From: Chloroflexota bacterium
GTDB lineage: Bacteria; Chloroflexota; Anaerolineae; Aggregatilineales; J027
Reading direction: 5' to 3'
Length of the DNA stretch: 57,547 bases
Assembly: GCA_016234595.1 (NCBI GenBank)
Contig: JACRBG010000030.1
Coordinates: 1-57,547 of the forward strand
The notes under the pieces were generated by a model. That model was not told the origin of the DNA. It worked only from the letters and a program-made list of their open reading frames with translations, and did not search any database. Position 1 is the first letter of the stretch. Each line of letters starts with the position of its first letter. Positions 1-9,501 of this stretch are shown piece by piece. Both the position numbers and the translations under genes were made by a program.

Positions 1-40
1 CCCGACATCTACATCATTCTCACCAGCCGAATCATGGCTC

Positions 41-2047
41 TTAACGCGGGGAGTTAAAGGTTGCCAGTAAATAAGTCTGGGTAGCTTTTTCGCCGTTCAA
101 ATCATATACCGCCAACCAGACCTCATATTTTTCCCCACTAACCAGTTGATCGCACGGATATTGTAATTCCACCCGTCCCAAAGTTGGCACATACGGTGTC
201 CATTTTTCTTGCCCAAATGTATACCCCGCCAACGGTTGATCCCGTTGAATGATTCGCTTTTCCTCATCATCAAAAACCGTAACACTCATCATAGTCGCCG
301 GGTAATCCGTATCGCCCCGCCACCACCACGAATGCACCATGACACTACAAAAATCGGCCTCCGTGCGCTCATGAAAAGAGGTATAGACATCAAAGCCAAG
401 GAGCGCTGGCCCATCCGGTTGAACTTTGAGGATGCCGGGGTAGCCCACAATATGATCGAGGAGCGATTCTTTGACCTCAGTAATCTGATACTCCACCAAT
501 GCCACCTCGCCATACACATCTGGCCCGGTTGGCCCCATCCACACCCGTCGCTGACCGTCACTCAAATATTCTGGCAGGGCAAATGCCAGCATGGTGGGGT
601 CCATCGTATTCCCCTGCCATGCCATCACCCATATATGCTGAGTTTGTGGCCTCAATATCAATGCAAGGCTGTCCATCGCCTCATAAAACTGCACTTCATG
701 GTTGACATCCGTGATCTTATCTTGGGGAATTCCTATATAGGGAATGGGCGACTCATAATATTCAGCGGCAGTAAATAACGTGCCATCCTGCAAAATCAAA
801 ATATCATCGGGGTTCGCCTCGCGTTGCAAAATCGCAAATGCCTGCCGAAAATCCCCCGAATATTCATCCTGCAAGCCTGCGTCGGTTTTGGCAAGCCCAC
901 CCAACCCAATGATGACCACCCCCAATAGGCTGATTCTTAAAACACGTATCGGCAACCAAGCATAAATTTGGCCTAGCCCGCCCCCCAATAACAACGCAAT
1001 AGCAGGCCACATCACCCACGCATGACGCCCCGACAACTTGCCCTCGATTTGATTAACCGAAAAAATCAACCCCGCCAGTGGCACAATCAGCAGCACAACG
1101 GCCAGCACCAATCCATCACGCCAACCTTTTATAGCGGCAATTTGTGAACCGCCCTCTTTCCATACTTGCGCGACGGCCCAAATCATCCCGCCAAGCACTG
1201 TGCCAGCCACCAGCCACCATGTCATTTGGCGTGCCGCGTCATCCAAAATTTTCTGCCCGAACGCGGCGAACCCGATATACGCCTCAAACGCCGTGCGCCA
1301 CGACACCTCCCCATAAAACGCTGTGCCCGCATTAAAATCACGCCCTGCCAGTGCCATCAACCATGGGGTAAAGCCAAGCGCCAATCCAATGGGGATCAAA
1401 ATCGCCTGTTTAAATCCACGCCCTCGATTTTGCAGCAAGCGCACCCCGACAAAAATCCCCTGTGCCGCTACACCCAACCATGCCGTGTAATGGCTATAAA
1501 CCATGAGCAGTATCACGACCAGATAGGCCGCCAATAATTTCCAATGAATCCGCCCGGCATCCCGCCATAATTCCCACAGCAGCACACATGACCATGTCAG
1601 CAGGGCCAGCGCCAGTGCATACGTCCGTACTTCACCTGCCGCATATAAAAAGCTACCCGACCCTGCCAATAGAATTAACGCAAACACGCCTCCCATCATT
1701 TTCCCAGTGAGCCGCTTGCCAAGTGCGTAAATTCCCGCCGCCGCCAGCCATGCCGAAAACGCCGAAAACAGCCGCAGCGCAAATTCGCTTTGACCCACCA
1801 GCCCGACCCATAATTTGAGCAACCAAAAATGCAGCGGCATCTGATTATCAATCGTGCGCGACCAATCCCATATCGTTGACCATGAACTCTTGGCAAGATA
1901 CGCATTGACCGTTTCGTCGTACCACAAACTTTCGTGCGGGAGATTAATCCCAAGCCACAGGAAAACGCCCAACAAAAGTAGGGTAGGAATCCAAAGAGCA
2001 GTGTTACGATTGGGGGCGTGATGGTTTAAGTGATTTTGTGACTGCAT
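41..2047 (-). CDS. GT-C fold membrane glycosyltransferase (family 39-like)
   Basis: This is a polytopic membrane protein of about 668 residues, likely transferring a sugar from a lipid-linked donor on the outer face of the membrane. Near the N-terminus a hydrophobic helix is followed by a loop with the acidic pair in 'LWYDETVNAY', the hallmark of GT-C enzymes of the PMT/ArnT/RgtA type. Roughly ten further hydrophobic segments follow, then a soluble C-terminal domain of about 250 residues. The reading frame stays open upstream to 2086, but a TATAAT box lies just before the ATG at 2047, so the inner start is chosen. Family assignment is by motif and topology; acceptor and sugar are unknown. A second such enzyme lies at 13.7-15.3 kb. 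Confidence 0.8.
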   Translation of the reverse strand: MQSQNHLNHHAPNRNTALWIPTLLLLGVFLWLGINLPHESLWYDETVNAYLAKSSWSTIWDWSRTIDNQMPLHFWLLKLWVGLVGQSEFALRLFSAFSAWLAAAGIYALGKRLTGKMMGGVFALILLAGSGSFLYAAGEVRTYALALALLTWSCVLLWELWRDAGRIHWKLLAAYLVVILLMVYSHYTAWLGVAAQGIFVGVRLLQNRGRGFKQAILIPIGLALGFTPWLMALAGRDFNAGTAFYGEVSWRTAFEAYIGFAAFGQKILDDAARQMTWWLVAGTVLGGMIWAVAQVWKEGGSQIAAIKGWRDGLVLAVVLLIVPLAGLIFSVNQIEGKLSGRHAWVMWPAIALLLGGGLGQIYAWLPIRVLRISLLGVVIIGLGGLAKTDAGLQDEYSGDFRQAFAILQREANPDDILILQDGTLFTAAEYYESPIPYIGIPQDKITDVNHEVQFYEAMDSLALILRPQTQHIWVMAWQGNTMDPTMLAFALPEYLSDGQRRVWMGPTGPDVYGEVALVEYQITEVKESLLDHIVGYPGILKVQPDGPALLGFDVYTSFHERTEADFCSVMVHSWWWRGDTDYPATMMSVTVFDDEEKRIIQRDQPLAGYTFGQEKWTPYVPTLGRVELQYPCDQLVSGEKYEVWLAVYDLNGEKATQTYLLATFNSPR

Positions 2048-2050
2048 ACC

Positions 2051-2081
2051 GGCAATTATACGGGCCTGCCCCGTCTGGGTA
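2051..2081 (-). promoter_or_regulatory. Promoter for the glycosyltransferase, near-leaderless
   Basis: On the minus strand TTTACC and TATAAT are separated by 17 bases. The expected transcription start falls only a few bases before the ATG at 2047, so the mRNA would have almost no leader. This is read directly from sequence; activity is not shown. Confidence 0.5.
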
Positions 2082-2086
2082 AACAC

Positions 2087-2115
2087 TTGACACCCGCCGC
2101 TTGCTTCACTACAGT
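2087..2115 (+). promoter_or_regulatory. Promoter for the SH3-SGNH gene
   Basis: A perfect TTGACA (2087-2092) is followed after 17 bases by TACAGT (2110-2115). The predicted transcript starts near 2122 and leads into the ATG at 2153. It is back-to-back with the promoter of the minus-strand glycosyltransferase. Confidence 0.6.
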
Positions 2116-2152
2116 CTAACGTCGAAACGAATCAAGCATCTTGAGAGAGACA

Positions 2153-3607
2153 ATGAAAAAGATACAAACAATTTTGGGCCTCCTGCTAGTCAGTACCCTT
2201 TTGATGGCCCTCTTCCCAATAGCCAATACCAGCCGTGCCCAAGACCCCATCCAAGCGCGGGTGATTCCCCAATTACTCAATGTGCGCGATGTCCCCGGCC
2301 CCAATTCCAATGTCATTGGGCAACTTTCGGGTGGCACGGTGGTCAATGTGCAGGGGCGCGAAGATCAGGCCGATAATGGGGGTCTATGGGTCTATGTCAC
2401 CCCAACCACTGGTGGCTTGACTGGCTGGGTTTTGATTGATTACCTCGAATTTCAACCCGGCGTCAATTTAGATACTGTGCCTCTCACCAATGCAACGGGT
2501 ACAGGGTCAACCGCACCGAGTAATCCCACCACGCCATCTGATCCGGCCCCGGTTGCTCCCACAGGTGCAGCGACTGGAACAACCATTGGTCAGGTCAATT
2601 TTCGGGGCGGCCCCGGCACGACCTATCCCGTTTTGCGCCAATTAAGCCGCGGTTTGGCTTTCGCCCCCAATGGTCGCAGCACCGACGGTCAATGGTATCG
2701 TGCTGTGATTGATGGGCAAGAAGGCTGGTTATTTTATCAGTTAGTCCGCGTCACAGGCGATGTCAACGGCTTGCCCGTGATTGAAGTTGCACCGCCAATT
2801 ACGACCAACGGTAGCACGACCACCACAAATGCCCCCGCCGCTCCATCCAGCATCGTCTCCAATATCGGGACACGCGCCCGCCAGATTTATGTACGCGGCC
2901 AGCAGTTAGGCAATCGGCCCGATGTCTTTTCTAAAGTCGGCGACAGCATCAGCGCCAGTCCGTTATTTTTAAATCCTGTCGGTTCAGGCGGCTTACGTCT
3001 CGATACCTATGGTTATTTGCAACCAGTCGTTGATTTTTTCTCCAAAACGGGCGCTCGTACCGGCAATTCCTTTAATAACGAAAGTTTGGCGGCCCGTGGC
3101 GGTTGGACAACCTATGATGTCCTTAATCCTGAACTCGCCGTGCCGGGGGTCTGTCAAATCGGCGAAACCCCATTGGTGTGTGAATATCGCGTCGTCAAGC
3201 CCTCTGTCGCGCTGATTATGTTTGGCTCAAATGATACGGCATGGGTGGATAGCGGCAGTTACCGCGCCAATTTGCAGACCATCGTGCAAACCAGCATTGA
3301 TATGGGCGTGATTCCCGTCCTCAGCACCATCCCCGACCAACTCGGCACAGGCGTCAATCGCGTGGCCGAATTTAACAACATCATCCGCAGTGTGGCCCGT
3401 GCCAACAACATTCCGGTGTGGGACTATTGGCAATCGCTCCAATCCCTGCCGAATTATGGGATGAGTGGCGACGGCCTGCATCCGAGTTTTGACCCCACCC
3501 AAGAAACGGGTATTTTCACCGCTGACGGTCTGCGTTATGGCTACAACATGCGTAATTTGACCGCCTTGATTGTTTTGGATGCCATTTGGCGAAAGGCCCT
3601 GTACTAA
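2153..3607 (+). CDS. Secreted SH3b-SH3b-SGNH hydrolase
   Basis: This exported protein has 484 residues. A signal peptide (Lys-Lys, hydrophobic core, cleavage near 'TSRAQ') is followed by two SH3b domains (about 30-100 and 145-215), recognisable from 'LNVRDVPG' and 'VNFRGGPG' motifs and closing 'GW' segments. After a Thr/Asn linker comes an SGNH/GDSL-like hydrolase: nucleophile Ser in 'VGDSIS', the Gly-Asn block in 'MFGSNDT', and the catalytic Asp/His in 'GDGLHPS'. SH3b domains usually bind cell-wall or surface polymers, so a surface-attached esterase is likely. The frame opens at a TTG at 2141, but the ATG at 2153 starts a standard signal peptide and is preferred. Substrate unknown. Confidence 0.8.
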   Translation: MKKIQTILGLLLVSTLLMALFPIANTSRAQDPIQARVIPQLLNVRDVPGPNSNVIGQLSGGTVVNVQGREDQADNGGLWVYVTPTTGGLTGWVLIDYLEFQPGVNLDTVPLTNATGTGSTAPSNPTTPSDPAPVAPTGAATGTTIGQVNFRGGPGTTYPVLRQLSRGLAFAPNGRSTDGQWYRAVIDGQEGWLFYQLVRVTGDVNGLPVIEVAPPITTNGSTTTTNAPAAPSSIVSNIGTRARQIYVRGQQLGNRPDVFSKVGDSISASPLFLNPVGSGGLRLDTYGYLQPVVDFFSKTGARTGNSFNNESLAARGGWTTYDVLNPELAVPGVCQIGETPLVCEYRVVKPSVALIMFGSNDTAWVDSGSYRANLQTIVQTSIDMGVIPVLSTIPDQLGTGVNRVAEFNNIIRSVARANNIPVWDYWQSLQSLPNYGMSGDGLHPSFDPTQETGIFTADGLRYGYNMRNLTALIVLDAIWRKALY

Positions 3608-3988
3608 ATGTCTACTAACTTACGCTTTCAGAAAACAGGTCGAGAAATCAAATTGGCAATCCAAAAGCGACGAGCTGGGTTAGTCGCACGGCTAGAAAAA
3701 CGAAACGAGGCCCTTAAGGAATTTCTAAAAGATTCTCGGCGGGTACGCTCCTATCTCATCCGCAGTACCGAGCCAACTTATGGGCATGGCGAACGACGAG
3801 GTTATTCGCTTTACGGGAAAGATGATATTTCCAGCGAAGAGCGCGAAGAAATTGACCAGTTATGCCGTCGTATCTTTGAGATTGAACAAGAGATTTATCG
3901 GCTTGATCTGATAACTGCCCACCTCAAAGACGACCAAGTATTTAACTTAGAATTCACTGAATTGATTGGCTATGGCTTCGAGGTGTAG
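3608..3988 (+). CDS. Small coiled-coil protein, unknown
   Basis: This 126-residue charged protein is not recognised. Its ATG directly follows the stop codon of the SH3-SGNH gene, so it is probably cotranscribed and translationally coupled. Heptad-like runs of Glu/Lys/Arg with Leu at about residues 10-45 and 80-115 suggest an antiparallel coiled coil. There is no signal peptide or membrane segment, so it is likely cytosolic despite following a secreted protein. No function is proposed. Confidence 0.55.
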   Translation: MSTNLRFQKTGREIKLAIQKRRAGLVARLEKRNEALKEFLKDSRRVRSYLIRSTEPTYGHGERRGYSLYGKDDISSEEREEIDQLCRRIFEIEQEIYRLDLITAHLKDDQVFNLEFTELIGYGFEV

Positions 3989-4016
3989 CCGAAAAAGAGC
4001 CGTTGGGGGGTTTTGA

Positions 4017-4478
4017 ATGGTGACATTCAAACGGATTTTTTGCGTCGCAATTTTCATCATACCTTGCTTTATAGTGGGAATTATGGGATACGCCATTCAT
4101 GGACTATCTTCCCTCTCAGGATGCAAGGAATCCAATCCTGAGCAGATTGAATATTTAGCTCATTTTAAAATGCCCCCTAGCGCCCATAGACTAAAATCCT
4201 CTTGTTTTGGTTTGCAAGCATATGGGGCTGATGCCTCATTCGAGATGAATCCCGCAGACCTAGAGATGTTTATAGCTTCTACAGCTATTGAGCCATCTTT
4301 ATTTACTGAAAAATCTCCGGATATTCAAGTTTTGAACGATCGATTAAAGAAAAAAGCATCTGGTATGGAAAGTTATCTGTATGGAAAGTATATATCGGTA
4401 GATTTTACTCAAGAGATATTGATTGATATGAGCAGTTCAGAGCGCTATATCGTCTATATATTTGCTGGCGGGGGATGA
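4017..4478 (+). CDS. Membrane-anchored protein, unknown
   Basis: This 153-residue protein has one N-terminal hydrophobic segment (about residues 5-30) and a soluble remainder with two cysteines, 'SSLSGCKES' and 'KSSCFGL', that could form an extracytoplasmic disulfide. A GGGGGG run six bases before the ATG serves as ribosome binding site. The gene is visibly more AT-rich than its neighbours, hinting at a different origin. It follows the coiled-coil gene by 28 bases on the same strand. Family not recognised. Confidence 0.5.
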   Translation: MVTFKRIFCVAIFIIPCFIVGIMGYAIHGLSSLSGCKESNPEQIEYLAHFKMPPSAHRLKSSCFGLQAYGADASFEMNPADLEMFIASTAIEPSLFTEKSPDIQVLNDRLKKKASGMESYLYGKYISVDFTQEILIDMSSSERYIVYIFAGGG

Positions 4479-4540
4479 TGTAGCAAGAAACAAAAAGGGC
4501 AGACCACCAAGCCTGTCCTTTCTTCAACACCCTGCGGGAA

Positions 4541-4972
4541 TTAGTAATCATTGCGCTCAATCGTGGTGACCCGCCGCGTTCGCCCAGTTCCCGCAAAGAG
4601 AATCCAGAGCAACTCGATGACCAGACCCACCACCAGCGTGTAGACGACTATCGCAATCAGCGACGGCACATCCAAAATCGCCCCGTTATCAAATACGGGC
4701 GACTCCAAAATCCCTTTGAACGGGCTGACAAACGGGCTGCTGGTGTCGTAGATAAAATCCACAAAGCTGTTGGTAGCGTTTGCATTCAAGAGCATCAGCA
4801 CAAACCGTGACACAATCAGCAAATCAACCATCCCAACCGCCAGCCACACCAACTGTGTCACCCGCGATACCAAAACTTGCAGCAACGACGGGTTATATTC
4901 CACCACCCGCTGTCCACGCCGATAACCACCCACATCATCTACCCGAATTTTTTCTTTGATTTCACTAGACAT
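4541..4972 (-). CDS. YggT family membrane protein
   Basis: This 143-residue protein has a charged cytosolic N-terminus and two or three membrane helices. The loop 'SSPFVSPFKGIL' matches the conserved Pro-Phe-rich loop of the YggT family (PF02325), small integral membrane proteins often near cell-division or osmotic-stress genes. It runs in the same direction as the small membrane protein just upstream (18-base gap), forming a two-gene unit. The family call rests on the loop motif and topology. Confidence 0.7.
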   Translation of the reverse strand: MSSEIKEKIRVDDVGGYRRGQRVVEYNPSLLQVLVSRVTQLVWLAVGMVDLLIVSRFVLMLLNANATNSFVDFIYDTSSPFVSPFKGILESPVFDNGAILDVPSLIAIVVYTLVVGLVIELLWILFAGTGRTRRVTTIERNDY

Positions 4973-4990
4973 GCCGATATTTCTCCTTAC

Positions 4991-5167
4991 TTATATGATT
5001 GCTTGAGACAACAAGGCCAATGGGAAAGTCAGAACCAGCAGTTGTGCCATGCCTCCCGCGATGTTTGCCAGCAGCACAACACCAACAACCAGTGCTGCCA
5101 CCGCAATAAGAGCAAAAACCAATGTGGTAAAAAGCATGAGACTTGGCTGTTGCTTAGACCGCAGCAT
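4991..5167 (-). CDS. Small two-helix membrane protein, unknown
   Basis: About 58 residues: a short basic N-terminus and two hydrophobic stretches separated by a Gly-rich turn ('LANIAGGMAQ'). The start at 5167 is chosen because GGGGGAGGTG, a strong ribosome binding site, lies seven bases upstream; the frame also stays open to 5206. It probably sits in an operon with the YggT gene downstream. Function unknown. Confidence 0.5.
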   Translation of the reverse strand: MLRSKQQPSLMLFTTLVFALIAVAALVVGVVLLANIAGGMAQLLVLTFPLALLSQAII

Positions 5168-5309
5168 CTGGACACCTCCCCCAATTTCATCATTTCTCAT
5201 TCTCATTTCTATCTAGAATTAATCTATAACACTCTCGTCGCCGCTACATGGGAAGCATGACATAATCTTAGATAGGTTAGGTGGCGGATTTTGCAAAGGA
5301 CATCCGGAC

Positions 5310-6209
5310 ATGAACAACTGGCGTATCACTCTCGCCCAAAAAATCGCTCCCATCTACGCCAGCATCTCGGATATCGCTGCCGTTGCTTTGTTGGGTGGGG
5401 TAGCCCGTGGCCTCTGCGATCAATATTCCGATCTCGACATCGCCTGTTTTTGGCATCGCACCCCCACCGAAGATGAACGTCACGCCGCCATGCTGCAATT
5501 CGAGTCCGTTCTTAACACGCCTGTTTTTATACGTGGATTTGAGACCCACATGGCTTTTCCCGATCCTGAACATGGCCTCTTTTGGGAAGAAGTGGCCTAT
5601 ATCGGCGGGGATGATACAGCCGGTTTCAAAATAGATGTCAACCACCGCACCGTCGCCGCCATGCAGCACATTTTGGATGACGTGGTGCTGCATCTTGATG
5701 CCAATGGGCACAAATTGGAAACCCTCTATTCCATCCGCCGAGTCATTATTTTGCACGGCGCACCCATAATCGAAATATGGCAATCCCAAGCCGCTATTTA
5801 TCCCGACGCCCTCGCCGAAAAACTACTCCAGATGCACCTCCCTGCTATGGGCGTCAATTTAGATATGCACCTATTTCGGGGGGAACTATTCGAGTTTTAC
5901 CGGATGCTGACCGAGGCCATCTTTAATCTAGTGGCGGCACTGTTGGCCCTCAATCATATCTATCGCCCCAGTCTCAAACGCCTTGCCAGTCTCGCGGATG
6001 AAATGCCCATCAAACCACCGCATCTTGCCCCTCGTATCAATGCTCTAATGCGTACCGACCCCACCCACGCCATGCCAGATTTCTATCAACTCGCCACCGA
6101 AGTTTTTGCCCTTGTCGAACAACACATGCCATATTTGGATTTAGCAGCCGCCCGCGCCAAATTTTCATCCCACCGCCAGCCGTTTGATAGCCCACCCATT
6201 GAACTTTAA
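5310..6209 (+). CDS. Nucleotidyltransferase-fold protein (DUF4037-like)
   Basis: The 299-residue protein opens with a minimal nucleotidyltransferase core: 'LLGGVARG' followed by 'YSDLDIACFW', the G-S/G ... D-x-D pattern that binds metal and nucleotide. The C-terminal 150 residues are helical and resemble the accessory part of DUF4037 proteins. It may transfer an AMP-type group to a small molecule or protein, or be a non-toxic relative of antibiotic nucleotidyltransferases. No HEPN partner is adjacent, which argues against a toxin pair. Confidence 0.65.
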   Translation: MNNWRITLAQKIAPIYASISDIAAVALLGGVARGLCDQYSDLDIACFWHRTPTEDERHAAMLQFESVLNTPVFIRGFETHMAFPDPEHGLFWEEVAYIGGDDTAGFKIDVNHRTVAAMQHILDDVVLHLDANGHKLETLYSIRRVIILHGAPIIEIWQSQAAIYPDALAEKLLQMHLPAMGVNLDMHLFRGELFEFYRMLTEAIFNLVAALLALNHIYRPSLKRLASLADEMPIKPPHLAPRINALMRTDPTHAMPDFYQLATEVFALVEQHMPYLDLAAARAKFSSHRQPFDSPPIEL

Positions 6210-6356
6210 CCACTAAGGAACTCTCACAAATCCATATTTCTAACGGCCAATCATGCGCCCGCCCCATAATTTAATGTCACCACTTGACAATCCCCTACCG
6301 TTTCACGGCCCGCATTAACCGCAACCTAGCTGTTTTCGTAAACATTTATACAGGCC

Positions 6357-6394
6357 TATAATACGCTCAAGATTTCCCATTACTTTTGAAGGAG
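6357..6394 (+). promoter_or_regulatory. -10 box and strong RBS of the M42 peptidase gene
   Basis: TATAAT lies at 6357-6362; the matching -35 region is weak. AAGGAG at 6389-6394 lies eight bases before a TTG at 6403, which identifies TTG as the start codon. Confidence 0.5.
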
Positions 6395-6402
6395 CCACCA
6401 CC

Positions 6403-7467
6403 TTGAGCGATCTAAAACTGAATGTCGAGGCCATGACCGATTTTTTGGTCGGCCTGCTCAACACCCCCAGCCCAACAGGCTATTACGTTGAAGCTATTAA
6501 TTACGTCCACAGTGCTTTTGAAGATTTACAACTGCCCGGTCTGACCGTTTCGACTACCACCAAAGGCGCTTTAATCGCCTATTGGCAGGGCACTTCCAGC
6601 GACGCCCCACGTGGCCTAACCGCCCATGCCGACACGCTTGGCCTGATGGTCAAAGAGATTAAGGGCAGTGGTCGCCTCAAGACCACCCAACTTGGCGGGT
6701 TTATGTGGCAAGCGGTTGAGTTTGAAGGCTGCACCATCCGCACTCATGATGACCGCCGCTATCGGGGCACAATTCTGCCGTCCAATCCCAGTGTGCATGT
6801 CAATAAAAACATCCGCACCGCCGAACGTAGCGATGATTTAATCGAAGTCCGCATTGATGCCAAAGTGAAAAGCGCTGCCGATACCCGTGAATTAGGTATT
6901 GATGTCGGGGACTTTATATTCCTAGACCCCCGTGTCGAAGTCACCGATACAGGCTTTGTACGCTCCCGCCATCTCGATGACAAAGCCAGTGTCGCCACTA
7001 TCTATGGCGCGATGATTGCCCTGCGTGATGCCGGATTACGCCCCGCCCAAGATACCGCCATTTTGATTGCCAACTATGAAGAAGTTGGGCATGGTGGTTC
7101 AGCGGGTCTGCCAGATAACCTAGCCGAGCTACTGGCAATTGATATGGGCGCGTTGGGCGATGGGCAAAACGGTGATGAATATTCATGCAGTATTTGCGTT
7201 AAGGACAGCGGTGGCCCCTATCATTTCTTGATGAATAACAAGCTACGGCGCTTGGCCCAGACCTTTGAAATCCCCCATAAAGTGGACATCTATCCCTACT
7301 ATGGGTCGGATGGCACGGCCTATTGGCACGCGGGTGGCCCTGCGCGGGTTGGTTTGATTGGGCCGGGGGTGGATGCTTCCCACGCCTATGAACGCACCCA
7401 CCAAGACAGCTTAAACCACACCGCCCATTTGATTAGTCGCTATCTATTAGATGAGGCCGCCGAATGA
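6403..7467 (+). CDS. M42 family metallo-aminopeptidase
   Basis: A 354-residue M42 (glutamyl/deblocking aminopeptidase, FrvX/TET-like) enzyme, cytosolic and normally a large oligomeric dizinc peptidase. Metal ligands are visible: 'TAHADTLG' (His, bridging region), 'RHLDDKAS' (bridging Asp), 'ANYEEVGHGG' (catalytic Glu and ligand), 'AIDMGA' (Asp) and the C-terminal His in 'ASHAYERTH'. Length is typical. It begins with TTG behind AAGGAG. Its stop overlaps the next gene's ATG by four bases (ATGA), so the two are translationally coupled. Confidence 0.85.
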   Translation: MSDLKLNVEAMTDFLVGLLNTPSPTGYYVEAINYVHSAFEDLQLPGLTVSTTTKGALIAYWQGTSSDAPRGLTAHADTLGLMVKEIKGSGRLKTTQLGGFMWQAVEFEGCTIRTHDDRRYRGTILPSNPSVHVNKNIRTAERSDDLIEVRIDAKVKSAADTRELGIDVGDFIFLDPRVEVTDTGFVRSRHLDDKASVATIYGAMIALRDAGLRPAQDTAILIANYEEVGHGGSAGLPDNLAELLAIDMGALGDGQNGDEYSCSICVKDSGGPYHFLMNNKLRRLAQTFEIPHKVDIYPYYGSDGTAYWHAGGPARVGLIGPGVDASHAYERTHQDSLNHTAHLISRYLLDEAAE

Positions 7468-9452
7468 GTCAGTTACCCGTTCGCCAGATGGTGTTATACA
7501 AACATGGCGTCGGCTTTTTTATGCGTGAGGGTCGCATCAGTGGTCAGGACGTGACCCTCACCTTCCGCCACGATGAAATTAACGATGTCCTCAAAAGTCT
7601 CGCGGTGTTTGATCGAACTGGCGGCCAAATCCTTGGCATTCACTATCAAACGCCGATGGATGTATTGGATCGCCTCGCCAATAGCTCGATTAATCTGTCA
7701 GATATGGGTAGTCTGCGCGACCTCCTCCGTGATTTACGTGGACGGCAAGCCATTTTTACCATCGAAATCACCCCCGGCAGCCGCGAAACTCATAGGGGGC
7801 GTATCATCGGGTTGGATGATATGGGCCAGACCTTCCGAGCAGAAACAGACTCCAAAGCGGCCTCGCCTGTCATTTCGATGCTCACCAACGATGGACAAGC
7901 CCGTTTTTTCAAATTATCGGATTTACACGCTGTGCAAATCCAAGATGATTTAGCCACCCACGACCTGACTTATTTCCTCGACACTGCCATGAGTGAAGAT
8001 TCGCGCCGTTCGGTGGCCCTACGTCTGAGCGAAGGTGAACATCAGTTAGTGGTTAATTACGTCGCCCCTAGCCCGACATGGCGCGTCAGTTATCGCATCG
8101 TCGCGGAAACCAACCCTGATGATAAAACGCTCGAAACGGGAAAGGCCCTGCTACAAGGGTGGGGATTATTCGACAATCGTCTTGAGGAAGATTTAGAAGA
8201 TGTGCAAGTCACATTAGTGGCAGGCCAGCCGATTTCGTTTATCTATGACCTCTATGCTTCCCGCATCCCCGAACGCCCCATTGTCGAAGATGAGTCGCGT
8301 ATCGCCCCCGGCCCTATTGAGTTTGCCGCCGCAAAAGCCCGTGCCATTGATGGCATCGTTGCAGCCGCCCCACCCGCCCCTGCTTACTCTGGTGAACAGG
8401 ATGCCCATTACAGTTCGCAAAGGGCAATTCCTGCTCCTACAGGCATGGCAGCCGCAGGTGGAGCAATGCAGGCCGTCGCAGAAGGCAGTGAAAAAGGGGA
8501 GTTTTTCCAATATGTTGTGACAGCCCCTGTCTCGGTCAAACGTGGCGAATCGGCCCTTGTCCCGATTATCAGTGCCGAGGTCAGCTATCAACGCGAACTA
8601 CTCTATAACCCTGCTAAATTCGCCAAACATCCCGTCGCGGCTCTGCGTTTCAAAAATTCGACGGGTTTAACCCTTGAACGTGGCCCAGTGACAATCGTCG
8701 AAGATGAGGATTATAAAGGTGAGGCCGTGGTCGCCTTTACCAAAGATAGCAATGATGTCTATTTACCGTACGCAATCGAACTTGGGGTCAATATCAAAGA
8801 TGAAGTCAGTCATGTGCGTGAATTAGGTGGCCTATCCATCAAAGAGGCTTATCTTGTAGTTGAGGAGTACCAACTGCGTACCACCCTCACCACCATCGAA
8901 AACACCACCGCCAAGTCGCTGACCATCACGATTGAAGCCAATAAATTGACCAACTACACGCTGTATGATACCCACCAACCTAATGCCGAAACCCTAAATG
9001 AGCGGCGCTGGCGGGTCAGTGTCGAGGCCAATGGGAACGCTGAGTTTGCTCGTAAAGAACGCTCATTGGTGCGGCGGCAGGAGGAAATCCGTAAACTGAA
9101 TTACCAGCGGCTGCGCGGGATCATGGAAAACCGCACTATTGAAGAGGCCCTCTTAGGGGTATTGGGTGATATTGCAGTTGAACTCGCCCGCCAAGAGTCA
9201 TCTACAGCCGAAGAAGCCAAAATTAATGCCGAGCGCGAAGATATTTACCGGCGGCAAGAACATCTCCGCGCCAATCTGCAAACGCTGCAACCCGTCGGCC
9301 AAGAAGCAACTCTCCGCAACCGCCTCTTAAATCAATTGGAAGCCAGCGAAGACCGCTTGCAAGCCATTGCTGAACGTATTGCTGAATTAAAACAAATCAA
9401 AACCGACGCCGAGAATAAGATTAATCAAATTCTGGCCGATGCGGGGAAATAA
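7464..9452 (+). CDS. DUF4139 domain protein with C-terminal coiled coil
   Basis: A 662-residue protein without signal peptide. The middle part, including 'YVAPSPTWRVSYRI' and the beta-rich region around residues 190-560, fits DUF4139, also found in MuiA-like proteins. Residues 560-662 are a long Glu/Arg/Leu coiled coil. A Pro/Ala-rich stretch near residues 290-345 is probably a flexible linker. It is coupled by ATGA overlap to the M42 peptidase, suggesting a joint role, but the biochemical function of DUF4139 is not established. Confidence 0.65.
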   Translation: MSQLPVRQMVLYKHGVGFFMREGRISGQDVTLTFRHDEINDVLKSLAVFDRTGGQILGIHYQTPMDVLDRLANSSINLSDMGSLRDLLRDLRGRQAIFTIEITPGSRETHRGRIIGLDDMGQTFRAETDSKAASPVISMLTNDGQARFFKLSDLHAVQIQDDLATHDLTYFLDTAMSEDSRRSVALRLSEGEHQLVVNYVAPSPTWRVSYRIVAETNPDDKTLETGKALLQGWGLFDNRLEEDLEDVQVTLVAGQPISFIYDLYASRIPERPIVEDESRIAPGPIEFAAAKARAIDGIVAAAPPAPAYSGEQDAHYSSQRAIPAPTGMAAAGGAMQAVAEGSEKGEFFQYVVTAPVSVKRGESALVPIISAEVSYQRELLYNPAKFAKHPVAALRFKNSTGLTLERGPVTIVEDEDYKGEAVVAFTKDSNDVYLPYAIELGVNIKDEVSHVRELGGLSIKEAYLVVEEYQLRTTLTTIENTTAKSLTITIEANKLTNYTLYDTHQPNAETLNERRWRVSVEANGNAEFARKERSLVRRQEEIRKLNYQRLRGIMENRTIEEALLGVLGDIAVELARQESSTAEEAKINAEREDIYRRQEHLRANLQTLQPVGQEATLRNRLLNQLEASEDRLQAIAERIAELKQIKTDAENKINQILADAGK

Positions 9453-9464
9453 CCGATAAGCTAA

Positions 9465-9490
9465 GGGAGGATATTTTATTCAATCCTCCC
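9465..9490. terminator. Hairpin between convergent genes
   Basis: An 8-bp perfect stem, GGGAGGAT/ATCCTCCC, with a 10-base AT-rich loop sits between the converging DUF4139 and esterase genes. There is no strong T run on either side, so it may be a weak bidirectional terminator. Confidence 0.5.
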
Positions 9491-9501
9491 CATCTCACGT
9501 T

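Noticed and set aside
5310-6209. MNT/HEPN toxin-antitoxin pair
   Set aside because: The nucleotidyltransferase is larger than MNT antitoxins and no HEPN gene is adjacent.
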